From the NCBI GenBank assembly GCA_958298945.1, contig OY282605.1, positions 37,426,811-37,490,810 on the forward strand: a stretch of DNA of 64,000 nt, read 5' to 3'. A program made the position numbers and the translations under genes. Source of the DNA: Atherix ibis (taxonomy: Eukaryota; Arthropoda; Insecta; Diptera; Athericidae). The notes below the pieces were generated by a model, which searched no databases, was not told the DNA's origin, and was given only the letters and a program-made list of their open reading frames with translations. Below, piece after piece: positions 22,701 through 33,730 of the stretch (position 1 is its first letter; every line of letters begins with the position of its first letter).

Positions 22701-24809
22701 CCATATACGATTTTTATAAAACGACATCACAAGCTACTGTATATGACAATTTTGCCATAAAGTATATAACAATTTTGCCTTAAAGTTGATTTAAAAATCA
22801 ACATCCATCAAGTAATGGCCAAATTCCAGTATTAAATATGCAAAAATATTACTGCAAAAATATGGGGAGCAGCAAGAAGTTTTTTTTAAAAATTTACAAG
22901 AAAATTGAAGTAAATTTCGAAAATTGATTGCGTTCTTGGGGAGTCATTGATAGGTATTTTTTCCTCAATATTTGCATGTTTTTATCAAAAATGTTATACT
23001 TAAATTTAAAAAAAAAAAAACAAATTAGAAATGCACTAAATAAAAAAACAAAGGGCAACCTCCTCAAAAAAAATTATTATCATTATCAGAGCGAAAAACT
23101 TGGCTTATAATTATGATAATAAAAATAATCATATCAATTAATAGTAGAAGTAAATCTTATAAAAATGAATCCCTTTTTAAACAATTAACATTAATTTTTT
23201 ACATAAAAATTCATTCCAAATTACAAAAATATCTGCCAATCTAGAAGTATTTTTGGTGAAAGCTAAAGAAAAATAAAACTGCTAACATTTTATGAGACGC
23301 CATATTGCCATAAATGCTGGTCAAAAGTTTAAATTCTGATTAATTTCCGTTTATACCTAATTAGTTTTATGAAAATAATATTGTTAAAGTTTGGTATTAT
23401 TTTGAATTGAACATTTCAATAGCATGAAAATGCAAAGGAGACAAACAATTTTAAGGAGAAACGTTCAAACTAAACTAATCAAAATAGTCATTTTTACGCA
23501 AAGAATACTGACTATACGAGTACACAAATGATAACATGGTAGCAGATGTTTTGTATTAATTAATTATGGAAAACTTTCACTTTCAATTAATTAATTTTTT
23601 TTTCTTATCATTTCTTAAATAACAATTCTCTTATCTTGCTTTAATCATATTACATGATTGTAAGATAATCGGGAATTGTTGAATGGAAATTATTCAATAT
23701 AAACGAAAAGAATCTGTTTTACTTCAATTAAAATACATTTATTTAATACTCTTTATAATCGTCATTGTATAAACAAAAATCATAATTATTTATTGATTAA
23801 AATTTATGATTTAAGAAAATCTATTTATTTATGAAAATTTAATTAAAATAATCTTTTATCTCTTAGGGACTATGCCTTAAAATGTGAAAACTTTTTATTC
23901 AAACTTTCAAAATTATTTTAGAGAAAAAAAAAGCGAAAAATTTACATTTTTACTTGTAATTTGAGAAAAGTATATTTTTTCACCTTTCCCTTATTCAGTT
24001 AACTAGATTTATATTACTGGTATTAACGAATGCTATTAAATTAGAATTTCTGCATTATCATCGAACGAAGAAAGAAACTAAAATTTGATGGAGAAATTTA
24101 CTTCATCATATTTCATTTTGGGGGGAGAATAATATGGTACCGCCTACCCACCTTGGATATGTATTCTATATTTTTTCTTTTTCATATAAGACTTTTGAAA
24201 GGCATTCGGGAAAATTCAGCCTGTCATAAAAATAGCATGAAATTGGGGAAGAAAAACTACCAAAGACAGGGTTGAAAATACTTACTTTGGGAAAATATAT
24301 GTTTCATTGCTTCGATTGCGTAGTTAGCGACATCATCATTTCCACTTAAATACTTTTAGTCAGCCAAATTGCCATAACGAGGAGTCAAGTACAAGAAATA
24401 ACCTCCCCAAGGTGAGTTAGTATTTATTTCCATTCCATCTTAGTATATACTTGTCTATGTACATAAGCTCTTTATATATAGAAAAACGTAAGGATTTATG
24501 TATAATATTCCGCTTTTATATGTATATAAGGAATCAGCCATCATATATCGTCGAAAAAGTATATTCCACTAAGTAGAATTTACGATGACAAGTTTCATTT
24601 TTTAGTGGCCGAATTCATGCTGAATGGAATGGAAAAAGTAATTTTTATATTTCTATAAGACGCTTCTTATCAGAAAGTGTGGCTAACTGCCATGAAATAT
24701 ATAAAAATCGTTTTTGGCTATAGCTAATGATATGTTGTATAACCTCATTCCATTTTTTTCGTATTATTATAACTATTATTATTATTATTATTTTTTTTTT
24801 CTGCTATTC
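22701..24809. other. AT-rich spacer
   Basis: No gene or transposon termini could be supported over this 2.1 kb. A TTA microsatellite lies at 24770-24800, just before an R1 LINE fragment. Confidence 0.5.
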
Positions 24810-26205
24810 AAAGTGCCGATGATTTAGCGGATTGGCAATATGGCTTCAAAGTAGGACGGCCTGCGGTAGGAGCCGCTGAAAAAGTAGTAAAAGCAGTCCA
24901 CGCCGCCGTGCAAGGGAATTACGTCTCAAAGAAAATCATTGTGCTTATAACGCTGTACATGAAAAACGAGAAAATTTCTTCAGAGTCCCATAGTAACTGC
25001 TACGAATAATAAGGAGTTATCTTAATGACCGGGAGCTTTTGTATGACCCGGCGGATAGAACTTTTCGAAAAAGAGTCACCTTAGAGGTAGCACAGGGCTC
25101 TATACTAGGGATTGAACGACGGTATTTTAAGGATGTATATGCTGGACGATACCTTTTTTGATCGATAGTTGCTCGAAAAATTGAGGAGGCCCGAAGAAAT
25201 CTGAACCAAGTCATGTAGCGGACTACCGCGTGGGTAAGAAAACGCATGGATTCAGTCTAGCAGCTGAGAAAATCGAGATTGTTTTGCGCACCAAAAGGCG
25301 AATATCTCCTGTGATGGAGTTTCTGATGGGAGATGAGATTATTCCAACTCAGTCCAGTATGACATCTTCGTGTCCAGTCGTTATTCCTACGACTGGACAC
25401 GAAGATGTCATACTGGACGCAAATCAAAGGTGCTGTTGAGAAAGCTGCTAACATAATGACTGTGGTTAGCAGAATCATGGCCAATATAGGTGGACTCTCA
25501 CTACATGTCCACTACCCATACCATACTCTTATATGACTGTAAGACTTGAGCTGATACTCGAAGAAAGAAAAGTATCGGAAACATGTGGGTGCGATGCAAA
25601 GAAGAGGTACCCGTAGAGCAACAGTGATACCCATTGACCTGTTAGCAATAGAACGGAAGAGGATATATAAGCTAAAAAAAGACCTGCGACAAAAGTTAAG
25701 GAAGAAATGCTCAATAGGTGGCAAGACCGATGGCATAACGAGACCAGAGGAAGTTGGACCACACAGTTTCTGACTGAACATGGATACTTCCATAAGTACT
25801 TTTTCCGAATGGGTAAAACTGGGGATAGCACTGAAGACGACGAGTGTCATAAGTTTTTCCAGTGTAACAGATAAACAGCAGAAACGCAAATGCCAGAGGC
25901 TACAGTGGACGCAATTACACCAAAAACTATTAATGGTGTCATGCTGACCGATAGGACCAACTCGGAAACATTTTAGGCTTTTATACAAAATGTTCCACAT
26001 AAAAAAACTAGAGATATGAATATAAAAAGACAGAGCCAATAAGTGGTAAATAAAAGCTCTACCTTGAAGTGATGCGAAAATTGTGTTAAGGTGGTTTCTT
26101 AAACATCAAGCCAAAAGAGGAGGGGGTTTTTAGTGGGTGCGAGTCTTACACACCAGGATGCCTGGAGTCATCCTGATGGTGCATAACGCATTTTTCTTCT
26201 TCTAA
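24810..26205 (+). mobile_element. R1-clade LINE, 5'-truncated relic
   Basis: The plus strand shows, in order and across frames, reverse transcriptase pieces (DWQYGFKVGRPAVGAAEKVV; KKIIVLITL; LEVAQGSILG; a GFSLAAEKIEIVL thumb region at 25240-25345), a RLDTKMSYWTQIKGAVEKAA segment (25391-25450), and the C-terminal part MQRRGTRRAT...IPIDLLAIERKRIY and RWQDRWHNETRGSW (25590-25760), with GYFHKYFFRMGK after a deletion. The 3' untranslated tail runs to an A-rich end near 26205-26216. The active-site YADD block is not readable. A perfect palindrome disrupts the thumb-coding region. Confidence 0.85.
25352..25418. repeat. Perfect palindrome, 30-bp arms, 7-bp loop, in LINE coding sequence
   Basis: 25352-25381 is the exact reverse complement of 25389-25418, with loop TATTCCT. 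The right arm still encodes RLDTKMSYW in the LINE frame, and the left arm stands where the family has the YLGV motif (seen in the other R1 copy near 38970). The left arm is therefore the copied one. Confidence 0.92.
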
Positions 26206-26589
26206 CAAAAAAAAAATTATTATTATTTTTAGATCTGGTAATATATAAAGAGAGTAGCCTACCAAAACCACCAAACTTTTATTGTGGTTCAACACCTTTA
26301 TTATTATTATCCTTCCACCACCCCTAAACAAAATACCTCCATAGAAGATTGGATATGATCTGAAACCATTTTTCCTTTTCTTTAGCTAAAAAATGTTTAT
26401 AAATAAATATTAGTAGACAATTTAAAAGTATTTTTAATTAAAAAACATTGTACAATTTAAATTGAAGTTATTGCACAACAATTAAATGCAACTATTCAAA
26501 ATGAACACATGAAGAAATATTTTTACATATTAATAACCGTATTAGTAATGAAACTAATTTTTCTCGTAACAATTATATTTTTATTTTAT
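26206..26589. other. Low-complexity spacer
   Basis: A10 followed by TTA repeats at 26208-26230, then AT-rich sequence with another TTA run near 26298-26310. Nothing else recognised. Confidence 0.45.
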
Positions 26590-27480
26590 ACATCAATGAT
26601 ATCCTTTTCAAAGTAGTTTCTTTGGTCAGCTATGCCTTGGCGCATGTGCTGGAAGGGTTTAACTTTAATCGCTCTCAGCTCATTTGTTACAATCCTTCCG
26701 ATGTTATCGACATGGCTAAGATGGTATCCTTTCAAGTGGTTTTTGATCTTAGGGAACAAAAAAACATCACAAATACTTAAAACAGGTCTTTAGGAGAGAA
26801 ATCAGAACTCTTTTTCTAAGCTTTTTAAGGAGTTTTTTACTAGCTACAATGTTAAGAAACCACATGCATCCCTTTTTCCGATAAGAGCTCGTTGATGGAG
26901 ATTGCCTTGTGACGAGGAACAGTATCATGGTTTTGCCATCTGTCCTTTATTCTTTATCAGCTTTAGTATTAGAGAACCACAAAAAATCCTTTTTTTCAGA
27001 AGAACTCGTTAATGGAGATTGCTCTGTGATGGGGAACATTGCCATGGTAGTGCACCTAAGAGTCTGCATCGTCTGATTTGATACTAAAAACTTTTTTTCT
27101 GAGTCTTAAAGGAATTCTTTGTATGAAGAATAAATTTTTTCAACAAAATCTTTTTAATGACGATGGCTATCTATGTTGGGACGCTGTAATGATGAAGTAT
27201 CCAAGTATTTTCATCTTCCGATCTGACGCCAAAAATCCTTGTTCTGAGCCTTTCAATAAGGTTTTTATAAAAACATGATTTATAGATTATCGTTTACGGT
27301 CTGACCTCTGAATAACTATCACACGTTCCATATTTTCATTAGTTTCCGATTTTAAAGACCTCCCTGAGCAATGTTCATCTTGGATGCGAAAAGGATTTTG
27401 CCATGCCCACTGATTCCTTTCTGACCACGATTAGTTGCGGCTCACATTAAGGTCCAGTATCCACTTTTCAGCCCTAATTA
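26590..27480 (-). mobile_element. Mariner relic with an internally repeated catalytic block
   Basis: Read on the minus strand, 26590-26770 encodes a mariner C-terminus (FLFPKIKNHLKGYHLSHVDN and a final QGIADQRNYFEKDI). 26840-26945 encodes HDTVPRHKAISINELLSEKG, i.e. the second-Asp block HDNAPSHRAISINEFLxxKG. 26960-27060 carries a second version (YHGNVPHHRAISINEFF), with Asp replaced by Gly. 27105-27195 is a third, poorer copy. No terminal repeats were found. Confidence 0.65.
26835..27200. repeat. Three tandem copies of a transposase segment
   Basis: The phrase CTCGTTGATGGAGATTGC (about 26888) recurs as CTCGTTAATGGAGATTGC (about 27005) and, degraded, as TTTTTAATGACGATGGC (about 27151), each preceded by a CTTTTTTCNGA-like string. 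Spacings are about 117 and 145 bp. Confidence 0.6.
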
Positions 27481-27537
27481 TGAAGTGCTTAAAAAAATAC
27501 CCATTTAGTCTCGTTAATTTTCTCTCAGTTTAACAAA

Positions 27538-28237
27538 ATAAGTTCTTTTTTTTCATATAAGATTTGAAATTTTCGTTATTTGTGTGGTAAATTATTGCCA
27601 ATAAAAAAAGAGACAGCGTGACAGCTGACAGTTGAGCAATATTTTTCAAAATAATAAAGGTTTGTCAGCTACAGTTTGCAATTTTTGCACAAAATACAGT
27701 TGGAATAGCGATTTAACTTGAAGAGGGTCGTCCTTCAACAAGTCGTTCAACACAAAACATCGAAGCAGTTCATCAGAGTGTTGCTGAGAGTCCAGCAATA
27801 TTAATTCAGCATCATGGTCATGATTAGAACATTTCGAGAAGCTCTCTACAGTGTATCAATTGACTCAAGAACTGAAGCCCACTGAACATGCACAGCTAAT
27901 GGACGTGGTTGAATGGATTGTAGAACGACAACAAGTGGATGCTGATTTTTTGAACAAAATCATCTTCAGCGATGAGGTTTTTTTTTATCTTGACGGTTTG
28001 GTTAATCGACAAAACTGTCGCTTTTGGGGTTCAGAAAATCCATGAGTGATTGTTGAGAAACCACAACATGGACCATTCTGCTCAGAACATAACAGTTAAT
28101 GGTGCTCGTTATCGCGACATAATGGTCCAGTTTTTTTGTGCCTAAATTGTAAGACAGTGCCACATGCCATACAGCCCGAGCAACAATTATAATTACTGCA
28201 TGAGTCAATTTTTAATTCCGGTCTCTTTGGGACACCC
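27538..28237 (+). mobile_element. DD41D element, internally deleted
   Basis: The right end TTTGGGACACCCA matches the AGGGTGTCCC-type terminus of the 55.7-57.1 kb copies. The left end is decayed. Plus-strand protein pieces are YQLTQELKPTEHAQLMDVVEW, DADFLNKIIFSDEVFFYLDG (first Asp present), VNRQNCRFWGSENP, then TVNGARYRDIM and QCHMPYSPSN remnants. The region with the second and third Asp is lost, which accounts for the short 0.7-kb length. Confidence 0.75.
27851..28050 (+). pseudogene. DD41D transposase fragment
   Basis: A 64-codon plus-strand frame ends at a TGA after GSENP. It holds the linker (LTQELKPTEHAQLMDVVEWIVE) and the first catalytic block, IIFSDEVFFYLDG, where relatives read IIFSDEAHFYLDG. 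Downstream text is only recognisable as decayed transposase. No start codon of its own is meaningful. Confidence 0.7.
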
Positions 28238-30535
28238 ATTTAGATTCAAAATGTTTAATTGAAGTCGTAATAAAAACACTCCAATAAAGTGTTTATTACA
28301 ATAAAATATATACTTTTGATTATTTAAAAAAGGAAAAAAAAACTAAGATGCATCTTCCAGTTAGTTGATAGAGATCTCTTTTTTGAGACATAGTGTATGA
28401 CACATTTAGCACAGTTTTTAAACAAAAAATAATTTTAAACAAAAATATATATTTACTTACTATTCATAAGGTCATCAACATTAATAGTATCTACAGAAAG
28501 TAAACTTGCCCTATTCTATAGCATAATTAAAATGAAAGTTAAAATAAAACTGAACTATTAGTTTTATTTTTTATTCATTAAAATTTCTATAGCTCGTATG
28601 CTTCTGATGTAATATGTACCCTTTCGTAAGTTTCTTTGGTTTTTTCACTTCGGTAGTTCGAGTTGATCTTCAAAAACAAAAAACGGAATGAGATTTTGAA
28701 GGCAATGTTTGCTTTTGGGTAATGAAAGACGATTTTTTTTTTAAATACCAGTCTCATTAAAGATCTGAAAACATGTCAAGGAATTCATATAAAAATTACA
28801 TAAGGGCGCAATGTAATAAAAAAAGGAGGAAAGAAAAAATTATACTTTTCAAAGTACTTATACGTTTGTGAATAGTTTTTTTATTAATACCTGTGGTTTA
28901 TCTTGACGTGTTTATGTAAGTACGTCAAGATGAATAAATGGTTCCTATTCTGAATATGTAAAGTTATGGCAAAAATACGAATGAGCGAACACCTTGAATA
29001 CATTTTACAAAAAGGGCACCTCAAAAGAATCATTGTCCAGGTGACTAAAGAACATTATAGAGTACATGTGGAATATAAAGAATGGTACATGGGGGAAGAG
29101 ACGGAAGAAAATTTGAACACTGCAAACTACTTCCGGTTTTTGTATTACAATACACATACAATCAAATTTCTTTAATGGTAAAGAAATAAATTTTTATTCT
29201 TTCAATTTTTTCAAATTTCAATATTTCAACGCTTCTGCCCCGGAAGTTCATTGTCTTGCCTACTCACCCAAACTTTTAGTTAAATCAAAATTTATAACCA
29301 GACACTTCAGGTCAGGCTGACATTCATACAATCACAGGCAATATGGATTTTCCCAAAAGACTCACCCTATCCAATATGCTTTTATGTCGTCTCTTATAAC
29401 TAACTGCACAAATCATATTTGCTAAGAATTATAATAGGAATCTAAGTAAAATGGAAAATGATAAAAGAAGAAGAAGAAAAAGTAAAAGAAAACATAAAAG
29501 AAGTAGAAATAAAATTTTAAGAAAAAAAATACGAAAAGGCGTAAATCAACTTAGTACGTGGTTGGTACCGGTTTTTTATGCATATTGCAGCTCCTTTCAA
29601 TTCAATTGAAGAAATCTTTTCGAAGCCTTGTCATATCCTTTGACTCAACCTACTATCTTTTTACCCAACACAATATTCTTTTTATAATGTTGAGTTTTCG
29701 AATTTTATTACCACCCACCCAGTTGCACAGTTCCGTTTATTCTTCTTTCTATAAAGACAGTTTGCATTTACGAGAAAATTCAATTGAATTCTAATTTTGT
29801 TTACACCTCGAAAGACTTGTTACCATTTTTATAACATTTCAATCATATTTTTATACCCTTCAGAGCAAGGATAACTGGATAATGATTCACTTAGTTCATC
29901 ACATAATTTTAATTCAAGTACATGCGAATAGTCTAGCCTTAATAGAATCACGCACCATACAATATATACTCTATTCAATTGAAAATTATGATTTAAAATC
30001 AGTCATGTAGTCTATGAAATCAATATGAACGTAAAAAACTTTTGAATTTGTACAAATAATATTGATTATTGCAAAATAAATTATGCCATCCTATTTGCTT
30101 TTGTAGTTAACATAAGGATCAGCTGCGTGCGGTTATAACTAGGCAACGCTTAAATAACTGCTGAAGTGCAACTATTGATTTGAAAATTAAGCAAAATTTT
30201 ATTATATTAATACTGACAATTTGTAAGATAATAAAAATAAATATATTTTTATAGTATATTAAAGAGACTGACATTACTGAGTGCAATCTCCGAGACCAGT
30301 GAGGGCGAACCTTGTTGAGAAGTTGGTAAAAACTTGGGTCAGTAAGTCAGTAGTGGCGTCACTTAGAAGAAGGAGGGTAGAATAATTAAAAACAATTTTT
30401 TTTTTTTATGTTACTTTGAAAATCATCTAAAAAGTTTACGTTTTCTTTTTATTTTACAACTTTTACTTTTGCAAGTGAAGAGCAAAAAAATAAATTGATA
30501 CCAATCGGGTGATACCATAAATTACTGCACTAGGT
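28238..30535. other. Spacer, nothing firmly recognised
   Basis: AT-rich. A 69-codon open frame at 28966-29175 (MAKIRMSEHLEYILQ...) has varied composition but no family I recognise and no splice or transcript signals. An AAG-rich simple repeat lies at 29460-29510. 28899-28937 contains a 10-bp inverted repeat (ATCTTGACGT/ACGTCAAGAT). Confidence 0.4.
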
Positions 30536-30539
30536 GACA

Positions 30540-30616
30540 GAGGAATAAAGTTATAATTCAGGTGCCTCTGCACTGAGTATTTAAATGAAAGAGGAAAAAA
30601 GTTATAATTCAGGTGC
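30540..30616. repeat. Direct repeat, 26 bp, spaced 51 bp
   Basis: GAGGAATAAAGTTATAATTC followed by AGGTGC at 30540-30565 recurs at 30591-30616 with one base changed. No function inferred. Confidence 0.7.
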
Positions 30617-30839
30617 AGTGAGGTAATAGAAAATCTACTATAACATAAATTCGACAATTTGTTTTTTTTAAATATTTTTAATTGTCTGTTCTGCTTTTTA
30701 TGATATACAATTTTTTTTTATAAAAATCAACGCATGGGTCATTTAGAAAGTCTGCGTATGTCAGTGTCTGATCCGCGGGGTTCGCCACCACTGGCAGTAC
30801 AAATGTCAACCTCGTCTAGTGGCTACGCGACCTAATACA

Positions 30840-31520
30840 GCATGAGAAATGTTGTTGTCATGCGTTACGTAAGGTGGGTATAAATTCGGAATGTAGAACC
30901 GTTTCAACTGAGGCGATGCAGGTTCTCATGGGAGAAATTTCATGGGACCTGGAGGTGCTGCTTGGAAGTATCTACTACCGTCTACGGCGCGACATCTCGC
31001 TTACTGGTTGTTCGGTTAGGAATGATGAGGTTCAGGATCTTAGTCCACGCCATCAGCGTGTACTGGTCCTGAACAAAATGTATGAAATATGGCAGCAACG
31101 ATGGGATCAGAGTGTGAATGGCAGATGGACGCACATGTTCATTCCGTGCATCTACGTATGGATTTGAATTTGGTTTGTTCCTTGGGTATTTGCTCATCGA
31201 ACACGGTAGTATGAATGGGTTCCTGTATAGGCGTGGTCTGGCTGCGGTGGCTAGATACCCTTGTAGAGCGGCGGAGGCGAGTGCCAAGCACCTCCTCATG
31301 GAGTGTGGCCTGTACGGGGACTTGCCTGACTTAGGTGCATGGGGGATCGTAGTAAATGATGAGGGTGTGGATGTGAGTGGTGTGTTGTGTGTGAGAGAGA
31401 TATGAATGCCTGAGTAGATTTGCCGTGGCACTTTTTGAGAGGAAAGCGAGTACCGGTTGAAAGACCAAGGTCGATTCCGGTTGTACTTTCTCATCAGACA
31501 GCCAGCACTATAAAAGAGTT
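30840..31520 (+). mobile_element. R1-clade LINE, C-terminal relic
   Basis: Two overlapping plus-strand frames join across a frameshift near 31160. ECRTVSTEAMQVLMGEISWDLE, KMYEIWQQRWDQSVNGRWTH and CIYVWI continue as FGLFLGYLLIEHGSMNGFLYRRGL, then AKHLLMECGLYGDLPDLGAWG. This is the order of the region after reverse transcriptase in R1-type LINEs, where W-x-RW-x5-GRWT and the C-C-H-C knuckle lie. The first cysteines of the knuckle are gone (YPCRAAEASAKHLLMEC). Neither terminus was identified. Base composition is clearly more GC-rich than the surroundings, as expected for a recent insert. Confidence 0.85.
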
Positions 31521-31799
31521 TTTGTCGGAAGAAGAACTTCTGTTGTTCCGCAGAAGTCCTTGATAGGCTCAGAAAAAGGTTTTGTTTACGTCAGATCGGA
31601 CTATGGGGAGACTTGGAGGCTCTGCCATGATAACGCCCTCTGTCATACGGCAATCACAATTAATATGTTTGTATCGTAAAAAGTCTTCCTGTAATTCTTG
31701 AATATTGAAGCTGATAAAAAAGTCCTTGAAAGGGGTTCTTTGCGTCTTATAATATTACAAAGCTACTATCCCGCGACGATCTCCATTAAAGAGTTTTAA
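31521..31799. other. Short spacer
   Basis: Contains ATGGGGAGACTTGGAGGCTCTGCCATGATAACGCCC-type text, of which CATGATAACGCCC recalls the HDNA block of a mariner. It is too short and isolated for a call. Confidence 0.3.
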
Positions 31800-32940
31800 G
31801 CTTAAATTACATCGCGCGTCTAATAATATCTACGCGAGCATTCACGTACTTTGCGCGTGAATGGGATTGTGCAGGTTCGTCGTAACAAAGTTTGTGTATT
31901 TGACAATCAGTTTAATCATAGTGTAATCACTTGAATGAATATTCGCAATATTTTTTTAATAATATTTTTATTGATGCAATTATCTAGTTGGTCGCTTCTG
32001 TTCACATTTTATTTACTTTGTATTATGAATGACGTTTTCACATTAAATTATTTATTTTATTTACTTGAGTTCATTTATTTATTTTAGTAAACATTTTATA
32101 TTTTTATTTTAACATTTTAATATTAATTTCAACATACTACACTGGAACTGTTATTTTATAAAACATATTTAAAAATTTATATGCAGAGAATTTTTCCGCT
32201 ATACACTAAACTACACTAGACTAGTTTTTGCTACTTTTGTAAATTTTCATCAAGTAATCTTTAATTTACATTAGTTCAAATAAACAGTCAATATGGGAAC
32301 TGTCAAATGTCAAAATAAACTACGCACAAATTATAAGTTCGCAATGAGCAACATGAACGACGTTGTATGTAAAAGATATTTTTATTCCTTATATCGTCGA
32401 TGGTCGAGAATAGTGACACAAGTCAAAAATTGCCATTTTCGATTTTATTGTAAAAATGATCAACCAAATCTTTATATTTTAATGTGGAAAAACGACACAT
32501 TTGTATATCCAAAATTAAACGCTAGAAAGCTGTTGTGTCGTTCTTACTCCAGGACAAAGTCGTGAATCTGCGATCACGAAGATCGACATAATTGTAGTTG
32601 TGCTCCGTCTTCCAACTCAGGTGCAACGTGAATCTACTCGTTAATCAAACAAAAAAAATTTAAATTTTTAAAATTCAGGACTATAAACAAAACCACGAAC
32701 CAAACAAGAATTTTTTAAACAGTTACCCTGAGAAGTTCACTGTTTTGACTTGTGTCACTATTCTCGAGCATCGACGATATATTCTTGCCACGAGCAAAAT
32801 TAGTACGTCTGCGAGCAAAAATCGTGCACTCACACGATCATTGTAATATACCGCCGAATTGTTCATAGAATTAAAGGATTTGATAACGAATCAATGCCAA
32901 GAGAAAATCCTTTATTAGACGCACGGTGTAATCTAAGTTT
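31800..32940 (-). mobile_element. Unrecognised repeat element U1, copy 2, with MITE inside
   Basis: The ends are inverted repeats: TTAAATTACATCGCGCGTCT near 31801 and, inverted, AGACGCACGGTGTAATCTAA near 32917. Removing the MITE at 32392-32779 leaves about 750 bp that is colinear with the reverse complement of 7158-8040. No open frame of its own; the frame at 32293-32565 straddles the MITE border and is not a gene. Probably a non-autonomous DNA transposon. Confidence 0.65.
32392..32779. mobile_element. MITE U2, 388 bp, 37-bp terminal inverted repeats
   Basis: 32392-32428 (starting TATCGTCGATGGTCGAGAAT) is the reverse complement of 32743-32779 with a single mismatch. TA stands on both sides (32390-32391, 32780-32781). 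The other copy of the surrounding repeat at 7.3 kb lacks it, giving an empty site. Inside, ACGACACA (about 32493) and TGTGTCGT (about 32534) form a further inverted pair. It carries no protein and would depend on an element using TA targets, such as a Tc1/mariner relative. Confidence 0.9.
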
Positions 32941-33400
32941 TAGTCACGTGATCGTTTTTTTCGCTTCCTTACATTAAAAAAAAACACTTGGAAAAACATC
33001 ATACTAGGACTGTAGATAACATCCGAAGGAGTTAAAGGCGTTTCCAGTTAATGGACTTAGGCAGCCGATATATAGCGGCCCAAGTTAACTACTTAAAAGA
33101 AAAGAACATTAACGTACAAAAAAAAAAAATTGCTTAATAAAATAATTAGTCGCATGCCTTTTCTGCCGTCTTCTTCTTCTCGATGAGGTGCATTTTTGTT
33201 TACTTACAAAAATACCATTCATCCTAAAATGCAGTCTTCTTCTTCTCAATTCAATTGTAAAATCATCAATATGGTGGTGGTTAATTTTTTTAATTTCTTT
33301 TCCTTAAAACTCATTCGTTGCATATTTGTTCGTCTTTCTTTTTTTCACTAACAATACTCTACACCCATGAATTGGAAGAAATGATTCTCTTTGGATCGGG
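32941..33400. other. Spacer
   Basis: Contains two copies of a TCTTCTTCTTCTC-type string near 33170 and 33236 and otherwise AT-rich sequence. No gene seen. Confidence 0.35.
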
Positions 33401-33730
33401 ATTCGGAAAAGGAATATATGCTCAACTCACGTGGTTCCGGTTCGACAATTCTTCTGAAAAAACCGGACTTGCCGGCATCTGCCGAAAGGTGCACGCGTGC
33501 ATATATCTGCGTCCTCATACATCAAGTAAAAGGGTCGACAATTGTTTTCATACAATTCACTGAACCATAAATGGGGTGCTATTACAAATATATTTGTAAT
33601 CCGAGTGTCATCGTTTTCGGCTAGAATATTGAACGCATTCACATGTTTCTTGTATGTGATAGCGTTTGCATGTGCACCAAAAATACCTGTGAAATGTCTA
33701 GGATAACGTATTACTCTTCCTCGCAATCGA
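33400..33730 (-). pseudogene. Possible PIF/Harbinger-like nuclease fragment
   Basis: A 99-codon minus-strand frame contains GIFGAHANAITYKKHVNAFN followed by ENDDTRITNIFVIAPHLWFS and ELYENN. The order and spacing are reminiscent of the first two blocks of Harbinger transposases (GAIDGTHV..., then HA-x-N-x-Q-x-VCD-x-x-x-x-ITNI-VARWPGS-HDS-x-x-x-x-x-S), with the first Asp changed. The resemblance is by memory and moderate. The plus-strand frame over the same bases is less convincing. Confidence 0.35.

Noticed and set aside
25512..26039. 175-codon minus-strand frame
   Set aside because: Antisense to the R1 LINE C-terminal region, whose conserved text (IPIDLLAIERKRIY) is on the plus strand.
30982..31494. 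170-codon minus-strand frame
   Set aside because: Antisense to the R1-clade C-terminal region at 30840-31520; no motifs of its own.
32293..32565. 90-codon frame as a gene
   Set aside because: It crosses the left border of the MITE at 32392, which is absent from the other copy of the surrounding repeat.
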